Positions 27,532-34,767 of a DNA stretch of 44,374 bases are shown here, piece after piece (positions within the stretch are counted from its first letter, which is position 1; every line of letters begins with the position of its first letter). This DNA is from DAOTEJ01 sp035454085 (lineage in GTDB: Bacteria > Pseudomonadota > Gammaproteobacteria > Burkholderiales > Burkholderiaceae_F). The notes under the pieces were generated by a model, which did no database searches, had not been told where the DNA came from, and was given only the letters and a program-made list of their open reading frames with translations. A program made the position numbers and the translations under genes. The DNA is taken from assembly GCA_035454085.1 (NCBI GenBank), contig DAOTEJ010000015.1, positions 1-44,374 on the forward strand, written 5' to 3'.

Positions 27532-28341
27532 ATGCGCATCCGCAACGCACTGCTCGCCGTCCTGGCGGGCTTGGTCCTGGCGCTGGCCGGCTGCGCCTCG
27601 CAAGAGAAAGGCAGCCAGCAGCGCCAGGTGGCCTCGATGCTCGCGTACCTGTACCCGGGCAGCCAGCAACCCCCGCCGGCCTCCAATGAGGTGGCGGTGA
27701 TCAAGGTGCCCTTCCGCATCGGCGTGGCCTTCGTGCCGGACACCGCGGATCCGGTGTTCCGCCTGCCCGAGTCGGAGCGGCTCAAGCTTGCCGGTCAGGT
27801 GCGCGACGCGTTCTCGGGCTACCCCTTCGTGTCCGAGATCGTGCCGGTGCCCAGCGTCTACCTCGAGGCGGGCGGATCCTTCGCCAATCTGGAGCGCATC
27901 GCCGCGCTGCTGCGTCTGGACGTGATCGCGCTGGTCTCGTACGACCAGGTGCAGCACGCCAACGCGAGCGAGTGGTCGATCCTCTACTGGACCCTGATCG
28001 GCGCCTACGTCGTGCCGGGCGACCGCTACGACATCCTCACCGCGGTGGAAGTGGCAGTGTTCGACGTGAAAAGCCGGCAGTTGCTGATGCGCGCCTCGGG
28101 CACCTCGAACGTGAAGGGCGCGGCGAGCTGGGTGGGATTTGCCGAGCGTTCGCGCGAGGGGCGTACGCAGGGGTTCGAACTCGCGGTGAGCGACATGATC
28201 CCCAAGCTCCACGCGGAGGTTCAGGCCTTCCGCGAGCGGGCGCCGCGCGACCCGCGCATCCGCCTCGAACTGCCGCCGGGCTACAACCCGGGCGCCCTCA
28301 AGCCGCCCCTGACGCGGCCCGCGCCAGCGCAGTCGAAGTAG
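27532..28341 (+). CDS. Rhombotarget-like lipoprotein (function unknown)
   Basis: A 269-residue predicted lipoprotein. The signal ends A-L-A-G-C with Cys21 as lipidation site and Ala at +2. Downstream are V-A-S-M-L-A-Y-L-Y-P-G, R-I-G-V-A-F-V-P, I-A-L-V-S-Y-D-Q-V-Q, Y-W-T-L-I-G-A-Y-V-V-P-G-D and V-A-V-F-D-V-K-S-R-Q-L-L-M-R-A. As I recall it, these fit the rhombotarget lipoprotein family, named for its association with rhombosortase/GlyGly-CTERM systems. No GlyGly-CTERM tail or rhombosortase gene is present. ATG 27532 has a strong GGGAGG (27521-27526). It lies on the opposite strand to all its neighbours, inside the miaB-phoH-ybeY-corC-lnt run. Confidence 0.82.
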   Translation: MRIRNALLAVLAGLVLALAGCASQEKGSQQRQVASMLAYLYPGSQQPPPASNEVAVIKVPFRIGVAFVPDTADPVFRLPESERLKLAGQVRDAFSGYPFVSEIVPVPSVYLEAGGSFANLERIAALLRLDVIALVSYDQVQHANASEWSILYWTLIGAYVVPGDRYDILTAVEVAVFDVKSRQLLMRASGTSNVKGAASWVGFAERSREGRTQGFELAVSDMIPKLHAEVQAFRERAPRDPRIRLELPPGYNPGALKPPLTRPAPAQSK

Positions 28342-28389
28342 GCACGGGGCAAGTCGCGCGCGTGGCCGCGACGCCATGACGCGCGCGCC

Positions 28390-28839
28390 TCACGAGCGCG
28401 CCGAGTAAGGATCAGGCACGCGCAGGCTGGCCAGGATGGCCACTTCGCGCGCTTCCATGCGCGCTGCGTCGCGATCGGACTCGTGATCGTAGCCCTGGGC
28501 GTGAAGCACGCCGTGCACGACGAGGTGCGCCAGGTGCTGGCGCCAGGGCTTGTCCTGGACGGCGGCCTCGCGCGCCGCCACCGGCACGCAGATCACGATG
28601 TCGGCCTGGACCACGGGCGCGTGCGCGTAGTCGAAGGTAAGCACGTCCGGCGCGTAGCTCTTGCGGCGGTAGGCGCGGTTGAGCGCGCGCGCCTCGGCCT
28701 CGGCCACGAAGCGCAGCGTCAGCTCGGCGTCGCGCTCGAGCGCGCGCGCCACCCAGCGGCGCAGCGTGGCGCGCACCGGCAAGGCGTCGAAGTCGGTGGC
28801 GCCCTGCAGCGACAGCGCGAGCCGCGGCGCGGCGCTCAC
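28390..28839 (-). CDS. ybeY: Endoribonuclease YbeY
   Basis: A zinc-dependent RNase needed for 16S rRNA 3' maturation and late ribosome quality control. The 149-residue protein carries the defining H-G-V-L-H-A-Q-G-Y-D-H motif (H-x3-H-x5-H) near residues 109-119 and the L-N-R-A-Y-R strand before it. The start is GTG at 28839, which overlaps the phoH stop by 4 bases (GTGA). It faces the lipoprotein gene with 48 bases between stop codons. Confidence 0.95.
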   Translation of the reverse strand: MSAAPRLALSLQGATDFDALPVRATLRRWVARALERDAELTLRFVAEAEARALNRAYRRKSYAPDVLTFDYAHAPVVQADIVICVPVAAREAAVQDKPWRQHLAHLVVHGVLHAQGYDHESDRDAARMEAREVAILASLRVPDPYSARS

Positions 28840-29864
28840 CGGCGCCCCGGGCCGCGCGTGGGCCGCGCGGGCAGGTCTTCGCGGCCTTCCTCGGCGCGCT
28901 CGTACGCCTCGACGATGCGCGCCACCAGCGGGTGGCGCACCACGTCGGCGGCGGTGAAATAGACCATGGCGATGCCGCGCACGCCGTTGAGCACGTGCTG
29001 CGCCTCCACCAGGCCGCTCGCGGTGCCGCGCGGCAGGTCGATCTGCGTGACGTCGCCGGTGATCACCGCCTTCGATCCGAAGCCGATGCGGGTGAGGAAC
29101 ATCTTCATCTGCTCGGGCGTGGTGTTCTGCGCCTCGTCCAGGATCACGAAGGCGCCGTTGAGCGTGCGCCCGCGCATGTAGGCCAGCGGCGCGATCTCGA
29201 TGGCCTGGCGCTCAAGCAGGCGCTGGGTCTTCTCGAAGCCCAGCAGGTCGAACAGGGCGTCGTAGAGCGGGCGCAGGTAGGGATCGATCTTTTGCGCGAG
29301 GTCGCCCGGCAGGAAGCCCAGCCGCTCGCCCGCCTCGACGGCCGGGCGCGTGAGCACGATGCGGCTGACCGCGTCGCGCTCGAAGGCGTCGACCGCCGCG
29401 GCCACCGCGAGGTAGGTCTTGCCGGTGCCGGCCGGGCCGATGCCGAAGCTGATGTCGTGGTCGAGGATGGCCTGGATGTAGTCGCGCTGGCGGGGTGTGC
29501 GGCCCTGGAGGTCGCGCCGGCGGGTGTGCAGTTCCGGCAGGGGCTCGCCCGCGGGCAGCGTGCCGTCGCGTGCGCGGCCGCGCCGCTCGACGAAGTGCAG
29601 TTGGATGTCGTCGACCGACAGCGCGCGTCCGCTGGAGCGCACCTGCTCGAGCAGTTCCTCGAGCACCGCGAGCGCCGCCTGCGCGGCCTCGGGGCCGCCC
29701 TCGACGCGGAAGACGTGGCCGCGACGGGCGAGCGTGACGTCGAGCTCGGTCTCGATCTGGCGCAGGTTGCCGTCGAGCGGACCGGCGAGCGCGGCGAGGT
29801 CGGCGTTGTTCGCGTCGGCCGAGAAGCTCAGCACCTTCTTCGCCGTCGAGGGCTTGCGAGTCAT
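28836..29864 (-). CDS. ybeZ: PhoH-family ATPase YbeZ
   Basis: A 342-residue PhoH-like P-loop ATPase that works with YbeY and Era in ribosome and RNA processing. Walker A reads G-I-G-P-A-G-T-G-K-T (about residues 143-152) and Walker B A-F-V-I-L-D-E-A-Q-N (about 239-248). The I-T-G-D-V-T-Q-I-D-L-P-R motif follows. The N-terminal 100 residues resemble the KH-like region seen in this subgroup. It begins 1 base after the miaB stop and overlaps ybeY, so the three are one translational unit. Confidence 0.95.
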   Translation of the reverse strand: MTRKPSTAKKVLSFSADANNADLAALAGPLDGNLRQIETELDVTLARRGHVFRVEGGPEAAQAALAVLEELLEQVRSSGRALSVDDIQLHFVERRGRARDGTLPAGEPLPELHTRRRDLQGRTPRQRDYIQAILDHDISFGIGPAGTGKTYLAVAAAVDAFERDAVSRIVLTRPAVEAGERLGFLPGDLAQKIDPYLRPLYDALFDLLGFEKTQRLLERQAIEIAPLAYMRGRTLNGAFVILDEAQNTTPEQMKMFLTRIGFGSKAVITGDVTQIDLPRGTASGLVEAQHVLNGVRGIAMVYFTAADVVRHPLVARIVEAYERAEEGREDLPARPTRGPGRR

Positions 29865-29865
29865 G

Positions 29866-31215
29866 TCAGGCAGCCGTGGCGGTCTCGCGCACCAGCACCT
29901 CGCCGCGCAAGGAGTGCGGCAGGGCCTCGGTGATGCGCACCTCGATCATCTGCCCGGCCAAACGCGCCGAGCCGGGGAAGTTGACGATGCGGTTGTTCTC
30001 GGTGCGGCCGCTCATCAGCCCGGCGCCACGCCGCGCCGCGCCCTCGACCAGGATGCGCTGCACGCTGCCCACCATCGCGCTCGACACGCGCCGGGCGTTG
30101 GCCTCGAGCGCGGCCTGCAACTGTTGCAGGCGGGCAAGCTTCACCTCCTGCGGCGTGTCGTCGGCCAGGTCCGCCGCCGGCGTGCCAGGGCGGCGGCTGT
30201 AGACGAAGCTGAAACTCGCGTCGAAGCCGATGTCCTCGACGAGCTTCATCGTCTTGTCGAAGTCGTCCTGGGTTTCGCCGGGGAAGCCGACGATGAAGTC
30301 GGTGGCCACGGCGATGTCGGGCCGCACCGCGCGCAGGCGACGGATGATCGACTTGTATTCCAGCACCGTGTAGCCGCGCTTCATGGCGGCGAGCACGCGA
30401 TCGGAGCCCGCCTGCACCGGCAGGTGCACGTGGTTCACGAGTTGCGGCACGCGCGCGTAGGCGTCGATCAGGCGCTGGGTGAATTCCTTGGGGTGCGAGG
30501 TGGTGTAGCGGATGCGCTCGATGCCGGGGATCTCGGCGACGTACTCGAGCAGCAGGGCGAAGTCGGCGCGCTCGGCGCCGGCCATCCGGCCGACGTAGGC
30601 GTTGACGTTCTGCCCCAGCAGCGTCACCTCCTTGACGCCGTGCGCGGCGAGATCGGCCACCTCGGCCAGCACGTCCTCGAAGGGGCGCGAGATCTCTTCG
30701 CCGCGGGTGTAGGGCACCACGCAGTAGGTGCAGTACTTGCTGCAGCCTTCCATGATCGACACGAAGGCGCTTGCACCCTCGACGCGGGCGGGGGGCAAGT
30801 GGTCGAACTTCTCGATCTCGGGGAAGCTGATGTCCACCTGTGGCCGGCCCTGGGCGCGGCGCGCCTCGATGAGCGCGGGCAGGCGGTGCAGGGTCTGCGG
30901 GCCGAAGACGATGTCCACGTAGGGCGCACGCTCGATGATGGCCGCGCCTTCCTGGCTTGCCACGCAGCCCCCCACGCCGATCACCAGCCCGGGCTTGAGC
31001 GCCTTGAGGTGCTTGACCCGGCCCAGGTCGGAGAAGGTCTTTTCCTGCGCCTTCTCGCGCACCGAACAGGTGTTGAACAGGATGAGGTCAGCGTCCTCGG
31101 GCGAATCGGTGGGCGTATAGCCCTCGGCGGCGCGCATCACGTCGGCCATCTTGTCCGAGTCGTACTCGTTCATCTGGCAGCCGAAGGTGCGGATGAATAC
31201 TTTCTTCGCGGTCAC
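29866..31215 (-). CDS. miaB: tRNA-2-methylthio-N6-dimethylallyladenosine synthase MiaB
   Basis: A radical-SAM methylthiotransferase that modifies A37 of tRNAs reading UNN codons. The 449-residue protein has the N-terminal UPF0004 domain with three cluster cysteines (F-G-C-Q-M-N, N-T-C-S-V-R, G-G-C-V-A), the radical-SAM motif C-S-K-Y-C-T-Y-C-V-V-P (C-x3-C-x2-C) and a C-terminal TRAM domain. The R-G-E-E-I-S-R motif follows the cluster. The start is GTG 31215 (M-T-A-K-K-V-F-I-R-T-F-G-C-Q); no ATG is available close by and the ribosome-binding site is weak. Confidence 0.96.
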   Translation of the reverse strand: MTAKKVFIRTFGCQMNEYDSDKMADVMRAAEGYTPTDSPEDADLILFNTCSVREKAQEKTFSDLGRVKHLKALKPGLVIGVGGCVASQEGAAIIERAPYVDIVFGPQTLHRLPALIEARRAQGRPQVDISFPEIEKFDHLPPARVEGASAFVSIMEGCSKYCTYCVVPYTRGEEISRPFEDVLAEVADLAAHGVKEVTLLGQNVNAYVGRMAGAERADFALLLEYVAEIPGIERIRYTTSHPKEFTQRLIDAYARVPQLVNHVHLPVQAGSDRVLAAMKRGYTVLEYKSIIRRLRAVRPDIAVATDFIVGFPGETQDDFDKTMKLVEDIGFDASFSFVYSRRPGTPAADLADDTPQEVKLARLQQLQAALEANARRVSSAMVGSVQRILVEGAARRGAGLMSGRTENNRIVNFPGSARLAGQMIEVRITEALPHSLRGEVLVRETATAA

Positions 31216-31346
31216 GGTGTGGATCCGGTGGCGAATGGGGAGGCGAATTGTAGGCGCCCGAGCCAGGCGGGACAGCGCGCACTGCGGGCGGAGGGCGGCA
31301 GGTCAGGCGCCGGGCGCGCTGGATTCCGGCTCCAGGCGCAGGCCGG

Positions 31347-31739
31347 CTAGGGCTGCGCAGCCGGCAGGGGGCGCAACTGGGGACGCGGCTTGTCGAGCTC
31401 GGCAGCCTCGATCTCGGTGAGCACCCAGACGGCGCGCACCTGACCCTTGAGATCGACCTGGTAGCGCACCAGGGTCTCGGCCGACAGGTGATTGACCGGC
31501 ACCGCGACATTGCGCGCGTTGAACACGCGTGCCCCGGGGGCGAGGCGCAGGTCCACGTAGCTCTTGCCGAACAGGTCCGACAGATGGAACGCGGGATCCG
31601 TCATGCGCACGAAGGGCGCCTGCAACACGGTCAGGCGCCCTGGCTTGGCGTCGGCGGGGATGATGCGGGTCTGGGCCAGGGCCGCGTCCCAGGAGAACAG
31701 CAGGGAGGCGGCGAGCAGCAGGCTGCTGGGAAGGCGCAT
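31347..31739 (-). CDS. Small exported protein of unknown function
   Basis: A 130-residue protein with a clear Sec signal peptide (M-R-L-P-S-S-L-L-L-A-A-S-L-L-F-S, cleavage near A-L-A-Q, residue 23). The mature part of about 107 residues contains I-I-P-A-D-A-K-P-G-R-L, R-V-F-N-A-R-N-V-A-V-P-V and V-W-V-L-T-E-I-E-A. It has no cysteines, and I recognise no domain. Short upstream frame extensions run through the tRNA gene and are not credible. The ATG lies 10 bases after the CCA end of the tRNA on the same strand and has no ribosome-binding site, so the message may come from processing of a tRNA-containing transcript. Confidence 0.75.
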   Translation of the reverse strand: MRLPSSLLLAASLLFSWDAALAQTRIIPADAKPGRLTVLQAPFVRMTDPAFHLSDLFGKSYVDLRLAPGARVFNARNVAVPVNHLSAETLVRYQVDLKGQVRAVWVLTEIEAAELDKPRPQLRPLPAAQP

Positions 31740-31749
31740 CGGAATTTGG

Positions 31750-31826
31750 TGGTGGCGGATCAGGGATTCGAACCCCGGACACAAGGATTATGATTCCTCT
31801 GCTCTAACCGACTGAGCTAATCCGCC
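31750..31826 (-). tRNA. tRNA-Met (anticodon CAU), elongator type
   Basis: The 77 bases fold as a full cloverleaf on the minus strand: acceptor GGCGGAT/ATCCGCC, D arm GCTC/GAGC, anticodon arm GAGGA/TCCTT with loop ATCATAA (anticodon CAT), variable GTGTC, T arm CGGGG/CCCTG with TTCGAAT, A73 and an encoded CCA (31750-31752). The anticodon stem lacks the three G-C pairs of initiator tRNA, and position 1 pairs, so it is not fMet. Elongator Met is likeliest; the lysidine-modified tRNA-Ile2 also has CAU and cannot be excluded by eye. It has its own promoter. Confidence 0.93.
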
Positions 31827-31836
31827 AAGGCCGCGC

Positions 31837-31865
31837 ATTATCTTGAAGCGCGGCAGGCAGGTCAA
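31837..31865 (-). promoter_or_regulatory. Sigma70 promoter of the CAU tRNA
   Basis: Minus strand: TTGACC (31865-31860), a 17-base spacer and GATAAT (31842-31837). The -10 ends 10 bases before the mature 5' end of the tRNA. Both hexamers are one mismatch from consensus with ideal spacing, as expected for a stable-RNA promoter. Confidence 0.82.
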
Positions 31866-31956
31866 ATCGGTGTGTCAGTGTCGGGGCTTTCCCGACACCA
31901 CGCCATCGCCTGAATGCGGCGCCATCCCGAGGCGTCGACGGGCCTGGGCCGACGGC

Positions 31957-32787
31957 TCAGGACATCGGCCACCAGGCGTGGAAGTGATGCACCGGGCCGT
32001 GACCCGCGCCCACCCCCAGTTCATCTGCGCGCGCCAGCGCCGCGCCGAGGTAGGCCTTGGCGCGATGCACGGCAGTGGGCACGTCGGGCGACTGGGGCAG
32101 CAGCGCGGCGAGCGCAGCCGACAGGGTGCAGCCGGTGCCGTGGGTGTTGCGCGTGGCAATGCGCGCCGCCGGCAACTCCATCACGCGCACGCCGTCGAAC
32201 AGCACATCGGTGCAGTTCTCGCCCGGCAGGTGACCGCCCTTGAGCAGGACATAGCTGCCCTCGCGCGCGCCGATCAGGCGCCACAGGCGTGCGGCCACGA
32301 GCGGCATGTCCTCGACGCGCGTGACCACCGGTTCGGCCAGCAGCACCGCCGCCTCGGGCAGGTTGGGCGTGATCACCGTGGCCAGCGGCAGCAGGCGCGA
32401 GCGCAAGGCCTCGACCGCGCTCGGCGCGAGCAGCGCATCGCCGCTCTTGGCCACCATCACCGGGTCGACCACCATGTAACGAGGCCGCCAGTGGGCCAGG
32501 CGCTCGGCGACGCGCTCGATCACCGGCGCCTCGCCCAGCATGCCGACCTTGACGGAGTCGATCGCCACATCCGCGAACAAGGTGTCGATCTGTTGCGCCA
32601 CGAAGTCCGGCGGCACGGGCCAGATGCCGGTGACCGCGCGAGTGTTCTGGGCGGTCAGCGCGGCGATCACGGCGCAGCCGTAGGCGCCAAGCGCGCTCAT
32701 GGCCTTGACGTCGGCCAGCACACCGGCGCCGCCGGAGGGGTCGACGCCGGCAATGCTCAGTACCTTGGGGGGGGACGAGGCGGTCAT
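31957..32787 (-). CDS. thiD: Hydroxymethylpyrimidine / HMP-phosphate kinase ThiD
   Basis: Phosphorylates the HMP-phosphate made by ThiC to HMP-pyrophosphate for thiamine synthesis. The 276-residue ribokinase-fold protein has the N-terminal S-I-A-G-V-D-P-S-G-G-A-G, Q-N-T-R-A-V, V-V-D-P-V-M-V-A-K-S-G and the catalytic T-H-G-T-G-C-T-L-S-A-A-L-A (about 215-227). ATG 32787 has no obvious ribosome-binding site. No other thiamine gene or riboswitch adjoins it. The 130 bases between it and the tRNA hold only the tRNA promoter. Confidence 0.95.
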   Translation of the reverse strand: MTASSPPKVLSIAGVDPSGGAGVLADVKAMSALGAYGCAVIAALTAQNTRAVTGIWPVPPDFVAQQIDTLFADVAIDSVKVGMLGEAPVIERVAERLAHWRPRYMVVDPVMVAKSGDALLAPSAVEALRSRLLPLATVITPNLPEAAVLLAEPVVTRVEDMPLVAARLWRLIGAREGSYVLLKGGHLPGENCTDVLFDGVRVMELPAARIATRNTHGTGCTLSAALAALLPQSPDVPTAVHRAKAYLGAALARADELGVGAGHGPVHHFHAWWPMS

Positions 32788-32819
32788 GCGCAGTATCAGG
32801 ATGGGCGGGCGATCCTAGC

Positions 32820-32848
32820 TTGACCCGACCCCGGTCGGCTCCTATATT
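32820..32848 (+). promoter_or_regulatory. Sigma70 promoter upstream of the TetR gene
   Basis: TTGACC (32820-32825), a 17-base spacer and TATATT (32843-32848). The expected transcription start is near 32855, giving a leader of about 130 bases before the ATG at 32985. The spacer holds a perfect inverted repeat and the start region a second, imperfect one; see the operator entry. Confidence 0.7.
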
Positions 32849-32864
32849 ACTGACTCATTGGTCA
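32825..32864 (+). promoter_or_regulatory. Candidate operators in the tetR promoter
   Basis: Two palindromes overlap the promoter. CCGACC-CC-GGTCGG (32825-32838) is a perfect 14-base repeat inside the -35/-10 spacer. TGACTCATTGGTCA (32851-32864) is imperfect with matching TGAC/GTCA ends and covers the predicted +1; its AT-rich flanks (ATTA and TTAAT) extend the symmetry. Binding at either would block RNA polymerase, so autorepression by the TetR protein is a reasonable inference. The first is centred between thiD and tetR and could affect both. Confidence 0.5.
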
Positions 32865-32984
32865 CTTAATTCTCGACGCCTGACCTGCCCGATCCCTACG
32901 CGCAAGGGAGTTGAACTGCCGCGTTCGGCGCTCCCCCCGTCCTCCTCGCGGGCCGCCCCCGCCGGCCTACCTTGCGCCCTGCCC

Positions 32985-33626
32985 ATGAACCCCGCCACGA
33001 CCTCAAGACCACGCTGGGAACGACGCAAGCAGGACCGGCCAGCCGAATTGCTGGCCGCTGCGCTTGAACTGTTCGTCGAGCGCGGCTTCGCCGGGACGCG
33101 GCTCGACGACGTGGCCGCGCGCGCCGGAGTTTCCAAGGGCACCCTCTACCTGTACTTCGAGAACAAGGAAGACCTCTTGAAGGAGGTCGTGCGCCACAAC
33201 GTGGTTGCCAGGATCGCGCGTGCGCGTGACGAAGCCGCCGCCTGGCCCGGAGCCAGCATCGAGCTCGTGACGGCGCTGATCGAGCAATGGTGGCGCGACT
33301 TCGGCGCCACCCACGCGGGCGGCATCGCCAAGCTGATGATGGCCGAGAGCGGCAACTTCCCCGAGATCGCGCGCTTCTACCTCGAGGAGGTGATCGAGCC
33401 CTGGCACGCCCTGCTCGGCCAGGCGCTCGAGCGCGGCATCGCCCGGGGCGAGTTCCGCGCGGTGGACGTGGCCAGCCACGTGCGCGTGATCACCGCTCCG
33501 CTGGTGATGCTGGCGCTGTGGAGCCGCTCCTTCGGCCCGTGCAGCGCCGAGCCGCTCGACCCCGAGGCCTATCTGGCCACCACGATCGCCATGGTGCGCT
33601 CCGCCCTGGTGCCGCAACGGGCGTAA
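32985..33626 (+). CDS. TetR/AcrR-family transcriptional regulator
   Basis: A 213-residue TetR-family repressor. The N-terminal DNA-binding domain is clear: A-A-L-E-L-F-V-E-R-G-F-A-G-T-R-L-D-D-V-A-A-R-A-G-V-S-K-G-T-L followed by Y-L-Y-F-E-N-K-E-D-L-L (about residues 20-62). The C-terminal ligand domain has the Y-L-E-E-V-I-E-P-W stretch seen in AcrR/BetI-like members; the ligand is unknown. The frame is open 55 codons further upstream, but ATG 32985 fits the family. The gene precedes the pcm-like, rhodanese and tolC genes on the same strand, so control of the TolC operon is possible. Confidence 0.88.
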   Translation: MNPATTSRPRWERRKQDRPAELLAAALELFVERGFAGTRLDDVAARAGVSKGTLYLYFENKEDLLKEVVRHNVVARIARARDEAAAWPGASIELVTALIEQWWRDFGATHAGGIAKLMMAESGNFPEIARFYLEEVIEPWHALLGQALERGIARGEFRAVDVASHVRVITAPLVMLALWSRSFGPCSAEPLDPEAYLATTIAMVRSALVPQRA

Positions 33627-33696
33627 CCATGCTCACACCACGCGACGAAGCGCGGCATTCGAGGGTCGAAACGCGTCGGGCGACACTGCTGCCGCT

Positions 33697-33702
33697 GATA
33701 AA
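33697..33702 (+). promoter_or_regulatory. Weak candidate -10 before the PCMT-like gene
   Basis: GATAAA within CTGATAAACT lies 34 bases before the ATG at 33736 in the 109-base gap after tetR. No good -35 is visible. If real, it would drive the PCMT-like, rhodanese and tolC genes separately from tetR. Confidence 0.3.
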
Positions 33703-33735
33703 CTCGCCGGCGATTCAAGCCTCTGGCTGCCCAAG

Positions 33736-34416
33736 ATGAACCCCGATTTCAATCCCGAACGCGCGCGCTTCAACATGGTCGAGCAGCAGATCCGGCCGTG
33801 GGAGGTGCTCGACCAGTCGGTGCTGGACCTGCTCTTCATGGTCCGGCGCGAGGACTACGTACCCGAGCAATTCCGCGGGGTCGCCTTTGCGGACGTCGAG
33901 GTGCCGCTGCGCGTCGACGGCGTGGACACGGGCCGGCTGATGCTCGCGCCACGCGTCGAAGCCCGCCTGCTGCAGGAACTCAAGCTCGGCCCCAGCGACA
34001 GCGTGCTCGAGATCGGCACGGGCTCGGGCTACATGGCGGCACTGCTCGCGCACAAGGCCCGGCAGGTCACGACCGTCGAGATCGACCCGCGCCTGGCCGC
34101 GTTCGCTTCGGCCAACCTGACGCGCAACGGCGTGCACAACGTGCGGGTCGAACTGGGCGACGGCGCGCGTGGCTGGCCCGCGCGAGCGCCCTACAACGCC
34201 ATCGTCGTCTCGGGCGGCCTGCCCATGCTGCCCGCGGAACTGCTTGCGCAACTGAGCGTGGGCGGGCGTCTGGCGGCGATCGTCGGTACCGGGCCGGTGA
34301 TGCAGGCCCTGCTCGTGACCCGTGTCTCGGAGTCGCAGTACGACCGCCTGCCGCTCTTCGAGACCTGGGCCGCCGAGCTCGACCATGCGCCGCAGCCCGA
34401 GCGCTTCAAGTTCTGA
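33736..34416 (+). CDS. Protein-L-isoaspartate methyltransferase-like SAM methyltransferase
   Basis: A 226-residue PCMT-superfamily protein. SAM motif I is V-L-E-I-G-T-G-S-G-Y-M-A-A-L-L-A (about residues 90-105), followed by V-T-T-V-E-I-D and R-A-P-Y-N-A-I-V-V-S-G-G. The stretch that in true PIMT reads T-I-S-Q-P-Y and binds the isoaspartyl substrate is here G-R-L-M-L-A-P. Homologues next to rhodanese and tolC are usually labelled Pcm, but the lost motif makes protein repair doubtful; another methyl acceptor is plausible (inference). It lies 5 bases before the rhodanese gene. Confidence 0.82.
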   Translation: MNPDFNPERARFNMVEQQIRPWEVLDQSVLDLLFMVRREDYVPEQFRGVAFADVEVPLRVDGVDTGRLMLAPRVEARLLQELKLGPSDSVLEIGTGSGYMAALLAHKARQVTTVEIDPRLAAFASANLTRNGVHNVRVELGDGARGWPARAPYNAIVVSGGLPMLPAELLAQLSVGGRLAAIVGTGPVMQALLVTRVSESQYDRLPLFETWAAELDHAPQPERFKF

Positions 34417-34421
34417 ACGCG

Positions 34422-34745
34422 ATGCAGGCGCTCCCGGTCGAGACGCTGGCACAGTGGCTGGCGGATCCGTCGCGCACGCCCCCCGTGCTGCTCGACGTGC
34501 GCGAGCCCTGGGAGACCGCCGTGTGCCAGATTCCCGGCTCGACCCTGGTGCCGATGCGCGCCCTGCCTGCCCGCCTGCCCGAACTCGAACTCGAACGCGA
34601 CATTGTCTGCATCTGCCACCACGGCGGACGCAGCGCCCACGTAGCGATGTGGCTGGCCCACCAGGGCGCCACCCGCGTCTACAACCTCACCGGCGGCGTC
34701 GATGCATGGGCGCGCCGGGTCGATCCCCAGATGGCCACTTACTGA
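34422..34745 (+). CDS. Single-domain rhodanese-like protein
   Basis: A 107-residue rhodanese domain. L-L-D-V-R-E-P-W-E is the N-terminal signature, and the active-site loop is C-H-H-G-G-R-S with the catalytic Cys (about residue 66), then V-Y-N-L-T-G-G-V-D-A-W. The size matches GlpE-type sulfurtransferases that carry persulfide in the cytoplasm. It starts 5 bases after the methyltransferase gene and ends 22 bases before tolC. This PCMT-rhodanese-tolC order is common in betaproteobacteria, though the link to efflux is not understood. Confidence 0.92.
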   Translation: MQALPVETLAQWLADPSRTPPVLLDVREPWETAVCQIPGSTLVPMRALPARLPELELERDIVCICHHGGRSAHVAMWLAHQGATRVYNLTGGVDAWARRVDPQMATY

Positions 34746-34767
34746 GACCTGCGCAAGGGAGACAGCA

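Noticed and set aside
31750..31826. Initiator tRNA-fMet
   Set aside because: The anticodon stem lacks the three consecutive G-C pairs and the first acceptor pair is formed, so it is an elongator-type CAU tRNA.
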